From positions 5,317,501-5,381,500 of the forward strand of contig NZ_CP029550.1 of the NCBI RefSeq assembly GCF_003173715.1: DNA of 64,000 bases. The letters run 5' to 3'. Below, in pieces: positions 19,857-27,324 of the stretch. Position 1 is the stretch's first letter. Each line of letters opens with the position of its first letter. The notes below the pieces were generated by a model that saw only the letters and a program-made list of their open reading frames with translations, did no database searches and had not been told where the DNA came from. The position numbers and the translations under genes were made by a program. The stretch is from Methylobacterium durans. Its GTDB lineage: Bacteria; Pseudomonadota; Alphaproteobacteria; Rhizobiales; Beijerinckiaceae.

Positions 19857-20516
19857 ATGAAGACATTCCTGAGCATCGGCGCCGGCCCGGGCATGGGCCT
19901 GGAAACGGCCGAGCGGTTCGCCCACGAGGGCTTCCGGGTGGTCCTGAGCGCCCGCGACGCAGCCAAAGCGCAGGGTCTCTCTGACCAGCTGACGGCGAAG
20001 GGCTACACGGCCGAGTTTCGCACCGTCGACGCGGGCGACCCGGCGAGCGTCGCCGCGCTGGTCGAGGGCGTGGAGCGCGATCTCGGCGGCATCGACGTCT
20101 TGCATTACAACGCCGCCTCCATGCGTCAGGCGACCCTGGCGGACCAGCCGCGCGACACGTTCAACGGCGATCTCGCCGTCAACATCGGCGGCGCGATGGC
20201 GGCGGCGCAGGCCGCCGCCCGCAGGATGGCCGAGCGGCGATCGGGCTCCATCCTCCTCACGGGCGGCGGATTCGCTCTGCAGCCCCATCCCGATTACCTC
20301 TCGCTCAGCATCGGCAAGGCCGGGATCCGCGCCCTGGCTCAGGGCCTGTTCGAGAGCTTCAGGGCGCAGGGCATCCACGTCGCCACCGTCACGGTCGCGG
20401 GCTTCGTGACGCCGGGCTCCGAGGACGCGCGGGCGGTGGGCGAGCTTTTCTGGACGTTCCACAGCCAGCCTACCGGCGCGTGGGAGATGGAGGCCGTCTA
20501 CACGCCCCGAGGCTGA
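19857..20516 (+). CDS. Atypical short-chain dehydrogenase/reductase
   Basis: A 219-residue Rossmann-fold SDR. The nucleotide-binding loop reads GAGPGMG (residues 8-14) rather than TGxxxGIG, and LHYNAAS replaces the NNAG motif. The usual catalytic YxxxK is not kept: the lysine in LSIGKAG has Leu four positions before it. It may be a diverged or non-canonical reductase. It is divergently transcribed from the LysR gene and has GAGGAG upstream. Substrate unknown. Confidence 0.82.
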   Translation: MKTFLSIGAGPGMGLETAERFAHEGFRVVLSARDAAKAQGLSDQLTAKGYTAEFRTVDAGDPASVAALVEGVERDLGGIDVLHYNAASMRQATLADQPRDTFNGDLAVNIGGAMAAAQAAARRMAERRSGSILLTGGGFALQPHPDYLSLSIGKAGIRALAQGLFESFRAQGIHVATVTVAGFVTPGSEDARAVGELFWTFHSQPTGAWEMEAVYTPRG

Positions 20517-20909
20517 TTCCGCTCCCGCGCCGGATCGCAGGTCCACGGGTTCGACCGCCCGACAGGCATGTGATCCGGGACGCGGGCGGGCACGAGAAGC
20601 AAATGCTCGGCACCAGTTTTCGCCCAGTGGATCGTGTCGGACCATGGACGATCTGCGACAGATTGCAGCGATGTCTTCAACATATCGTCGCCAATTCATC
20701 CGGCAGATGCCTGATTAACCCAGATCAATATCCACAGCCTCGTTCGTATCTGCGCGGAACAATGCCCTGCCATCGTGGTTCCACCGGACGATTGTCTTGA
20801 GATCATCCGCAGCACGGCGCGATGCCGGCCGCCCATATCGGTTCGATTCCTGATCGGGCCGCTCGGCGACCGGCAGCGCTCCGTGCGCCGCATCCCGATA
20901 CGAGGCGCA
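20517..20909. other. Intergenic region upstream of the N-hydroxylase/EgtD operon
   Basis: 393 bases, more AT-rich than the surroundings. It contains the inverted repeat GGAAC (20756) ... GTTCC (20778), which also reads as a weak EcfG-type promoter (GGAAC, 16 bases, GGTT) pointing into the operon. No gene is convincing; the frame open from 20775 lacks a ribosome site. Confidence 0.4.
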
Positions 20910-21665
20910 ATGCTCCTGCCCACCGACGATAGCGCGCATCCCCTGGCCGAGCGCTTCCGGACCTTCATCCGGCACGCCCCCTTTCCCTGCGTCGGCGCGA
21001 AATCGGCCCTCTCGCGGGGTCAGATGAAGGTGATGGTCGCCCGCGACATCGGCTCGGGCTGGGACGATCTGCGCATCTATCCGGCCCTGCTCGCCTTCAT
21101 CTGCCGCTACCGCGAGCGCCCGGACCTGTTCCAGAGCTTCGCGGTGGTCTTCGAGGGGCCGCACGCCCTCTCAGAGGAGGCGTTCGAGGACGCTCTGTGG
21201 GCGCGGCTCCAGTCGCTCTCCGACAAGGACCATTGCCTCGGGCAGAGCTACGACCCGCGGGTCAAGGCGGATCCGGACGATCCGCATTTCTCCGTGAGCC
21301 TCGGCGGCGAGGGCTTCTTCATCGTCGGCCTGCATCCGGGGGCGAGCCGGCCCGCCCGCCGCTTCGAGACCCCCGTCCTCGTCTTCAACCTGCACGACCA
21401 GTTCGAGCGCCTGCGGGCGCAGGGGCGCTACGAGCGCCTGCGCGACTCGATCGTCGCGCGCGACGTCGCCTTCGCGGGCTCGGCCAACCCGATGCTCGCC
21501 CAGCACGGGCAGCTCTCCGCCGCCCGGCAGTTCAGCGGGCGTGCCGTGCCGGAGGATTGGGCCTGCCCGTTCCAGCGCCGGGAGGAGGCGCCGCCCTGGG
21601 ACGCCCAGCAGGTCGCCGCGGACCTGCGCACCGGCGCCTTCCTCGCCCCCCAGATGGACGGCTGA
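20910..21665 (+). CDS. YqcI/YcgG (GntA) family haem-dependent N-hydroxylase
   Basis: A 251-residue protein of the YqcI/YcgG family, whose studied member GntA is a haem enzyme that N-hydroxylates a guanidino compound in guanitoxin synthesis. Family landmarks are present: FPCVGAKSALSRGQMKVMVA, SLGGEGFFIVGLHPGASRPA, LVFNLHDQFERLR and AGSANPMLAQHG near the C-terminus, then CPF. It heads a three-gene operon; the next start is one base after this stop. The substrate here is unknown. The ATG at 20910 is preceded by GAGG. Confidence 0.83.
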   Translation: MLLPTDDSAHPLAERFRTFIRHAPFPCVGAKSALSRGQMKVMVARDIGSGWDDLRIYPALLAFICRYRERPDLFQSFAVVFEGPHALSEEAFEDALWARLQSLSDKDHCLGQSYDPRVKADPDDPHFSVSLGGEGFFIVGLHPGASRPARRFETPVLVFNLHDQFERLRAQGRYERLRDSIVARDVAFAGSANPMLAQHGQLSAARQFSGRAVPEDWACPFQRREEAPPWDAQQVAADLRTGAFLAPQMDG

Positions 21666-21666
21666 G

Positions 21667-22638
21667 ATGGGGATCGCCGACCGGGCCCTGACGCGGCCGC
21701 CCGCCTTTCCCGCCGACGAGGAGGCCCTCGTCGCGCTCGTCCGCGCCTTGCGCGGGACGGGCTACAGCTTCACGACCGTGACGCCCGCGACCCACGCGCG
21801 CGTCAACGCCCGCCCCCGCAACGCCGAGGCGCGAAGCCTCCGGGACGTGTTCGGCTGGAGCCGTCCCTTCCGGCCGGGCCTGCTGCCCGACGAGCTGGTG
21901 GGCCTGATGGACGAGGCGGGCGTGCTCGTGCGCGAGGGCGAGAGGCTGCGCGCGGCGATCCGCCTGTCGAGCCTCGACGGCGAGGTGTTCGCGCACTCGG
22001 CCTACCCGCCGAGCGCAGCCGACGCCGTCTTCTTCGGGCCCGACACGATGCGCTTCGTCGCGGCGGTGCTGGCGCATCTCGAGAGTCGGGACAGGCCCGT
22101 GCACCGCGTCGCCGACATCGGCTGCGGCTCCGGGGCGGCGGGCATCGCCCTCGCCAAGCGCCTGCCCGGCGTCGAGACCGTCCTCGTCGACATCAACCCC
22201 GCGGCCCTTCGCGCCGCCCGCGTCAACGCCCGGCTCGCCGGCGTGGAGGGTGTGGAGACCCGCCGCAGCGACCTCCTGCGCGACGTCGAGGGCCGTTTCG
22301 ACCTCATCGTGTCGAACCCGCCCTTCATGATCGACGCGTCCGGGCGCGCCTACCGGCACGGCGGCGGCCCGCTCGGGGCCGGCCTGTCGCTCGCAATCGT
22401 CGAGGCGGCGGCCGCGCGTCTCGCGCCGGGCGGGAGCCTCGTCCTGTTCACGGGCGCGGCGATCGTCGAGGGGACAGACCCCTTCCGCGAGGCGGCGGGC
22501 GCCGCCTGCGCGCGTGCCGGCCTCGACTGGTCCTACCGGGAATGCGACCCGGACGCGTACGGCGAGGAACTCGACGACCCGGCCTACGGGGAGGCGGAGC
22601 GCATCGCCCTCGTCGTCCTGACGGCGACCCGCCCGTGA
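21667..22638 (+). CDS. HemK-fold class I SAM-dependent methyltransferase
   Basis: A 323-residue protein with an N-terminal helical domain and a class I methyltransferase fold: SAM motif I DIGCGSG (150-156), an acidic post-I residue in VLVDINP, and the NPPF motif (217-220) typical of enzymes that methylate amide or exocyclic nitrogens (HemK/PrmC, PrmB and relatives). The length and operon do not suggest release-factor methylation. It sits between the GntA-like and EgtD-like genes with tight junctions (1-base gap; GTGA overlap), so a nitrogen on a small molecule is a plausible target. Confidence 0.8.
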   Translation: MGIADRALTRPPAFPADEEALVALVRALRGTGYSFTTVTPATHARVNARPRNAEARSLRDVFGWSRPFRPGLLPDELVGLMDEAGVLVREGERLRAAIRLSSLDGEVFAHSAYPPSAADAVFFGPDTMRFVAAVLAHLESRDRPVHRVADIGCGSGAAGIALAKRLPGVETVLVDINPAALRAARVNARLAGVEGVETRRSDLLRDVEGRFDLIVSNPPFMIDASGRAYRHGGGPLGAGLSLAIVEAAAARLAPGGSLVLFTGAAIVEGTDPFREAAGAACARAGLDWSYRECDPDAYGEELDDPAYGEAERIALVVLTATRP

Positions 22639-23603
22639 CCGCTGCCATCGCGCGCGATGAGGCCGCGGGCGGCGGCCCGGAGGCGGAGCGCGCCGAGTTC
22701 CTGCGCGACGCGCTGGCGGGGCTCACCGCGCCGGCGAAGGCGCTGCCCGGCAAGTATCTCTGGGACGAGACGGGCTCCGACCTGTTCGACCGGATCTGCG
22801 GGCAGGCCGACTACTACCCGACGCGCCAGGAGATGACCCTGCTGCCGCGCGTCGCCGCCGCGGTGGCGGGCCGGGTCGGGCCGGGCGCCACGGTGGTGGA
22901 GTTCGGCAGCGGCGCGAGCCGCAAGATCCGCACCCTGCTCGACGCCCTGGAGCGCCCCGCCGCCTACATCGCCCTCGACATCTCGGGCGACTACCTCGCC
23001 GCCGCGATCCGGCGGCTCGCGCCCGATTACCCGGCGGTCGAGATGATCGCGGTCTGCGCCGACTACACGAAGCCGGTGCGGCTGCCGGTGGAGACGGCCG
23101 GGCGCACCATCCTCGGCTTCTATCCCGGCACCACGATCGGCAACTTCCCGCCGGCCGATGCCGCCGCCTTCCTGGAGCGCGCGCGGGCGACGCTCGGCCC
23201 GAGCCGCTTCCTCGTCGGCACCGACGCGACGACGGACCCGGAGCGCCTGGGGCGCGCCTATGCGGGCTCGGACGGGCTGATGGCGGCCTTCCACCTCAAC
23301 CTCATCGCGCGCCTGAACCGGGAGCTCGGCGGCGATCTCGATCCGGACAACTTCCGCCACGCGATCCGCCTCCGCGGCGATCCGAACCGGGTCGAGGCGC
23401 ATCTCGTGGCGCGCTCCGCCGCCACCTTCCGGCTCGGGGGCGAGGCGATCGCCTTCGCGGCGGGCGAGAGCGTCCACACCGACACCTCCCACAAATACGC
23501 GCCCGACGCCTTCCGGGCGCTCGCGGCCACGGGCGGCTGGCGGGTCGCCGAGACCTGGCAGGACGAGGCGGGCCGCTTCAACCTCCACCTCCTCGAAGGC
23601 TGA
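22635..23603 (+). CDS. egtD: EgtD-family L-histidine N-alpha-methyltransferase
   Basis: A 322-residue SAM methyltransferase with the EgtD landmarks: YYPTRQE (60-66), FGSGASRKIRTLLDAL (90-105), YPGTTIGNFPP including Asn170, FHLNLIARLNRELGGDL (219-235), and a C-terminal HTDTSHKY (281-288). EgtD trimethylates the histidine alpha-amine to hercynine. In characterised enzymes the C-terminal motif carries Glu where this one has Asp283, at the imidazole contact, so substrate preference may differ. No egtB is present here. The start is a GTG overlapping the upstream stop. Confidence 0.82.
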   Translation: MTAAIARDEAAGGGPEAERAEFLRDALAGLTAPAKALPGKYLWDETGSDLFDRICGQADYYPTRQEMTLLPRVAAAVAGRVGPGATVVEFGSGASRKIRTLLDALERPAAYIALDISGDYLAAAIRRLAPDYPAVEMIAVCADYTKPVRLPVETAGRTILGFYPGTTIGNFPPADAAAFLERARATLGPSRFLVGTDATTDPERLGRAYAGSDGLMAAFHLNLIARLNRELGGDLDPDNFRHAIRLRGDPNRVEAHLVARSAATFRLGGEAIAFAAGESVHTDTSHKYAPDAFRALAATGGWRVAETWQDEAGRFNLHLLEG

Positions 23604-23693
23604 AGCGCGCCCGGAACAGCGACGCGGGGCCCACGGTTCCCGCGAGGCGCCCCGCGCGGGGCGCCGCCCCCTCGAACACGCGGGACACCCGGC

Positions 23694-24572
23694 ATGGCTC
23701 AGCAGATCCCCATCTCCCGGAACGGTCGCGCCGACGATCCGGCCGCCGACGCCCTCCGCGACGACGGCACCCACGAGATCGCGCCCGACCTCGCCTATCG
23801 CCGCCTCGCCATCGCCAACGTCGTCTTCGTCGGCGCCGCGGGCGATCGCGGCTGGGTGCTGGTCGATGCGGGCATCCCGGGCTCGAAGCGGTTCATCGTC
23901 AGCGCCGCCGAGGCACGGTTCGGTCCCGGCGCGCGGCCCGCGGCGATCGTGCTGACGCACGGCCATTTCGACCATGTCGGCGCGCTGGAGGATCTCGCCG
24001 CGTCCTGGGACGCACCCGTCTACGCGCACGCCCTGGAGCATCCCTATCTCGACGGGAGCCGGTCCTACCCGGCCCCCGATCCGAGCGTCGGCGGCGGCCT
24101 GATGGCGCGGATCTCGCCCCTTTACCCGACGAGCCCGGTCGATGTCGGGGCGCGTCTCCGGGCGCTGCCGGCGGATGGCAGCGTGCCGGCGATGCCGGGC
24201 TGGCGCTGGATCCACACACCCGGCCACACGGAGGGCCACGTCTCGTTCTGGCGCGAGGCGGATCGCAGCCTCATCGCCGGGGACGCGTTCGTGACGACGG
24301 CCCAGGAATCGGCCTACGCGGTCGCGACCCAGGCGCCTGAGGTGCACGGCCCGCCGATGTATCTCACGACCGACTGGGCGGCGGCGCGTCGCTCCGTCCG
24401 GACGCTGGCGGACCTCGCCCCCGAGCGGGCGATCACCGGGCACGGCCGGCCGCTCGCCGGCCCGGAGCTGCGCCGGGGCTTGAACGCGCTGGCGCAGGAT
24501 TTCGACGCCGTGGCGGTGCCAGCCCGGGGCCGCTACGTCGGCACCGCCGCCGAGCCCGATCCTCCGGCGTGA
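23694..24572 (+). CDS. MBL-fold metallo-hydrolase
   Basis: A 292-residue metallo-beta-lactamase-fold hydrolase with HGHFDH (89-94), a second histidine in HTPGHTEGH, the bridging aspartate in AGDAF and a late GHG. It is a soluble enzyme of the glyoxalase II-like group; substrate unknown. It lies 90 bases after the EgtD-like gene and may belong to the same transcription unit. Confidence 0.87.
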   Translation: MAQQIPISRNGRADDPAADALRDDGTHEIAPDLAYRRLAIANVVFVGAAGDRGWVLVDAGIPGSKRFIVSAAEARFGPGARPAAIVLTHGHFDHVGALEDLAASWDAPVYAHALEHPYLDGSRSYPAPDPSVGGGLMARISPLYPTSPVDVGARLRALPADGSVPAMPGWRWIHTPGHTEGHVSFWREADRSLIAGDAFVTTAQESAYAVATQAPEVHGPPMYLTTDWAAARRSVRTLADLAPERAITGHGRPLAGPELRRGLNALAQDFDAVAVPARGRYVGTAAEPDPPA

Positions 24573-24607
24573 GCGCGCTCGTCGTACGGCCGTGCTAGAA
24601 TCGGGCG

Positions 24608-25066
24608 ATGCCGCCCGCGCCCGTGACCCTCCGCCGCCTCGGCCCCGCCGACCTCTCCCGGATGCGGGCGCTGAACGCCCTGTTCGGCGAGGCGTTCGGC
24701 GAGCCCGGCACCTACGGGGACGCGCCGCCCGACGACGCCTACCTCGCGGACGTCCTGGGCCGGGAGCACGTCGTGGTGCTGGCGGCCCTCGCCGACGGGG
24801 AGGTGGTCGGGGGCCTCGTCGCCTACGCCTTCGACAAGCTCGAGCGGGCGCGGCGGGAGATCTACATCTACGACCTCGCGGTTCGCGCCGACCAGCGCCG
24901 GCGCGGCATCGCCACCGCCCTGATCGGGCAGGTGCGCGGCATCGCCGCGGACCAGGGCGCCTGGGTGATCTTCGTCCAGGCCGATCACGGCGACGACCCG
25001 GCGATCGCGCTCTACGGGGCGCTCGGCACCCGCGAGGAGGTGCTGCACTTCGACATCACCCCCTAG
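24608..25066 (+). CDS. AAC(3)-I-like GNAT N-acetyltransferase
   Basis: A 152-residue GNAT protein strikingly similar in pattern to aminoglycoside 3-N-acetyltransferases of class AAC(3)-I: YGDAPPDDAYLADVL, EIYIYDLAV, QRRRGIATALI (acetyl-CoA loop) and QADHGDDPAIALYGALG followed by REEVLHFDITP. AAC(3)-I enzymes inactivate gentamicin and related drugs using acetyl-CoA. Composition matches the flanking genes and no mobile element is near, so it looks like a resident chromosomal homologue. Confidence 0.85.
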   Translation: MPPAPVTLRRLGPADLSRMRALNALFGEAFGEPGTYGDAPPDDAYLADVLGREHVVVLAALADGEVVGGLVAYAFDKLERARREIYIYDLAVRADQRRRGIATALIGQVRGIAADQGAWVIFVQADHGDDPAIALYGALGTREEVLHFDITP

Positions 25067-25224
25067 GCGTCACCCCGTGGCGCCCGGGGATGCAGGCGGC
25101 CGCGGGCAGGACGACATCCTGCTCCGACACCGCGAGACCTCGCGAGCCTCCTCCGCGAGCCTCCTCCACGACCCGAGGGTCATGGAGAACGCCCGAGCCG
25201 GCCCCGTCCGGAGCGGCGCCCGGC

Positions 25225-25530
25225 TCAGCAGCTGAGCCGCCGGCCCTCGCGACGGCCGAACACGCGGTAATGCGTGGCGCCCGATTCCATCTGGCCGCGG
25301 GCGACCGCGCGCCGCACGTCCGGATTGCAGCGCAGGTACTCGCGCTCGTCGAACCCGTAGGCGCCGCGATCCCGGTAGCGGGGGCCCCTGTCGTCGTAGT
25401 CGCGGCCGCGGTCGCGGTAGTCGCGGTCCCGATAGCCGTAATCGGGGCCGCCATAGGGTTGAGCGGAGGGCGAACCCACCGCGGCCAACAGGCCGAGACC
25501 CACGGCCGCCGTTGCCCAGAGCATCTTCAT
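25225..25530 (-). CDS. Secreted protein with Asp/Tyr/Arg-rich linker and NPDV domain
   Basis: A 101-residue exported protein: signal peptide (residues 1-23, ending SPSAQ), a low-complexity linker of DYRDR/DRG repeats (about 28-58), and a C-terminal module EYLRCNPDVRRAV ... HYRVFGRREGR. The last module matches the short repeat YLxxNPDVxxAV...HYxxFGxxEGR seen in many extracellular proteins. The ATG at 25530 follows GGGAG. A possible EcfG stress promoter lies just upstream (25561-25585). Function unknown. Confidence 0.72.
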   Translation of the reverse strand: MKMLWATAAVGLGLLAAVGSPSAQPYGGPDYGYRDRDYRDRGRDYDDRGPRYRDRGAYGFDEREYLRCNPDVRRAVARGQMESGATHYRVFGRREGRRLSC

Positions 25531-25560
25531 GTCGCGCGTTCTCCCTTGTCCGGCGCTGAT

Positions 25561-25585
25561 AACGCCCGGAGCCGTATTTGGTTCG
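25561..25585 (-). promoter_or_regulatory. Candidate EcfG (general stress) promoter
   Basis: On the minus strand the sequence reads CGAAC, 16 bases, CGTT; the alphaproteobacterial EcfG consensus is GGAAC-N16/17-CGTT. The -10 element lies about 30 bases before the ATG at 25530. One mismatch in the -35. Confidence 0.35.
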
Positions 25586-25693
25586 ATCGATCCCGTTGGC
25601 CGGCCGCCTGATTCGATCGCGGCCGGCGCCGATCTTTTAGCGGCCGCCGCGGTTTCCCGAACAGACCCCACCGCTCGACGCAAGGAGACGTCC

Positions 25694-26551
25694 GTGGAGC
25701 ACTTCCCCAAGCCACCCTACCCGGAACAGCAGCAGGCGATGCCGGGCTCGACCGCCGCCATGAACCCCCAGCCGGACCACGGCGAGACGAGCTACCGGGG
25801 CTCGGGCCGGCTGGACGGCAAGGCGGCAATCATCACGGGGGGCGACAGCGGCATCGGACGGGCCGTCGCCCTGGCCTTCGCCCGCGAGGGCGCCGACGTC
25901 CTGATCTCCTATCTCGATGAGGAGGACGACGCGCAGGAGACGCGCCGGCTGATCGAGGAGGCGGGCCGCAAGGCGGTGCTGGTGCCGGGCGACATCAAGG
26001 ACGCCGCCCATTGCCGGGCGATCGTCGAGAAGGCCGTGGAGGCGTTCGGGCGGCTCGACATCCTCGTGAACAACGCCGCCCATCAGGCGACCTTCACGGA
26101 CCCGGAGGAGATCAGCGACGCGGAGTGGGAGGTCACCTTCGCCACAAACATCCACGCGATGTTCTACCTGACTAAAGCCGCGCTCGCGCACATGAGGCCG
26201 GGCGGGTCGATCATCAACACGACCTCGATCAACGCCGATTCCCCGAGCCCGCAGCTCCTCGCCTACGCCACCACGAAGGGCGCGATCCACAATTACACGG
26301 CGGGGCTCGCCCAGATGGTGGCGGGGAAGGGCATCCGGGTGAACTGCGTCGCCCCCGGGCCGGTCTGGACGCCGCTGATCCCCTCTACGATGCCGCCCGA
26401 CAAGGTGAAGAATTTCGGCGGCAACACCCCGATCGGCCGCGCCGCGCAGCCGCGGGAACTGGCGCCCGCCTACGTGATGCTCGCCTCCGACGAGTCGAGC
26501 TACGTCACCGGCGCGACGGTTCCGGTGACGGGCGGACGCCCGTTCATGTGA
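25694..26551 (+). CDS. YghA-type short-chain dehydrogenase/reductase
   Basis: A 285-residue SDR of the YghA/glucose-dehydrogenase-like group, with the typical N-terminal extension (HFPKPPYPEQQQAMPGS). Cofactor motif GGDSGIG, NNAAH, catalytic YATTK (YxxxK) and PGPVWTPLIPSTM are all present, so it should be active with NAD(P)H. Such enzymes are often part of general stress regulons. The GTG at 25694 is fixed by AAGGAGA upstream. Confidence 0.9.
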   Translation: MEHFPKPPYPEQQQAMPGSTAAMNPQPDHGETSYRGSGRLDGKAAIITGGDSGIGRAVALAFAREGADVLISYLDEEDDAQETRRLIEEAGRKAVLVPGDIKDAAHCRAIVEKAVEAFGRLDILVNNAAHQATFTDPEEISDAEWEVTFATNIHAMFYLTKAALAHMRPGGSIINTTSINADSPSPQLLAYATTKGAIHNYTAGLAQMVAGKGIRVNCVAPGPVWTPLIPSTMPPDKVKNFGGNTPIGRAAQPRELAPAYVMLASDESSYVTGATVPVTGGRPFM

Positions 26552-26624
26552 GGGGAGGCGGCCCCGGTCCGGCCGACGATTTTCGCATCCGCGATTGAAC
26601 TGCCGCCGGCCCTGCACGCTTACG

Positions 26625-26637
26625 CTGACAGTGTCAG
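26625..26637. promoter_or_regulatory. 13-bp palindrome CTGACAGTGTCAG upstream of actA
   Basis: CTGACA and TGTCAG are exact reverse complements around a central G, 27 bases before the actA ATG. It could be an operator controlling the 11-kb respiratory operon; no other copy was noticed. Confidence 0.4.
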
Positions 26638-26664
26638 GGCCGGCGTAGAGGGTGCCCGCGGGGG

Positions 26665-27324
26665 ATGGTGCAGATCTTTCGTCCGGGCGCCGACTCGGTC
26701 GCCCGCGTCGTGCTCGCCGGGATGGCCGCGGCGCCGGTGCTGGCGGTCGGCCTCGCCTACACCCTGTGGCGCTCGCCCTACGCCACCGCCCAGAACGTCG
26801 TCCGCGAGCAGCCCGTGCCCTTCAGCCACGAGCACCATGTCGGCGGCCTCGGGATCGATTGCCGCTACTGCCACACGGCGGTGGAGACGGCAGCCTTCGC
26901 GGGCCTGCCCCCGACCGAGACCTGCATGAGCTGCCACTCGCAGATCTGGACCAACGCACCGATGCTCGCCCCGGTCCGCACGAGCCTCGCCGAGGAGCGC
27001 CCCCTCGTCTGGCGGCGCGTGCACACCCTGCCGGCCTACGTCTACTTCAACCATTCGGTGCATGTGGCCAAGGGCGTCGGCTGCACCACCTGCCACGGGC
27101 CGATCCAGACGATGAAGCTCGTCTACCAGGCCGCGCCCCTCACCATGGGCTGGTGCCTCGATTGCCACCGTGACCCGGCCCCGCACCTGCGCGCGCACGA
27201 GGCGGTGTTCGACGTCCTCTGGCAGGCGCCCGCCGATCAGTGGGTCGTGGGCCGGCGCCTCGCCGAGGAGCGCCACATCCGCTCGCCGGAGCGGCTCAGC
27301 GAGTGCTCGATATGCCACCGCTGA
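26665..27324 (+). CDS. actA: Alternative complex III subunit A, pentahaem cytochrome c
   Basis: A 219-residue protein with one N-terminal membrane anchor (about residues 14-33) and five CxxCH haem motifs: CRYCH, CMSCH, CTTCH, CLDCH, CSICH. Five haems and an anchor are the ActA pattern. ActA carries electrons from the iron-sulfur subunit ActB toward ActE or the oxidase on the periplasmic side. It is the first gene of the block and overlaps actB by 13 bases. Confidence 0.93.
   Translation: MVQIFRPGADSVARVVLAGMAAAPVLAVGLAYTLWRSPYATAQNVVREQPVPFSHEHHVGGLGIDCRYCHTAVETAAFAGLPPTETCMSCHSQIWTNAPMLAPVRTSLAEERPLVWRRVHTLPAYVYFNHSVHVAKGVGCTTCHGPIQTMKLVYQAAPLTMGWCLDCHRDPAPHLRAHEAVFDVLWQAPADQWVVGRRLAEERHIRSPERLSECSICHR

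Noticed and set aside
20756..20780. EcfG promoter before the N-hydroxylase operon
   Set aside because: Same -10 mismatch as the helicase site and 130 bases from the start; mentioned only in the gap entry.
20836..20850. tRNA-like T-arm GGTTCGATTCC
   Set aside because: The flanks do not form the T-stem and no acceptor or anticodon arm can be built.
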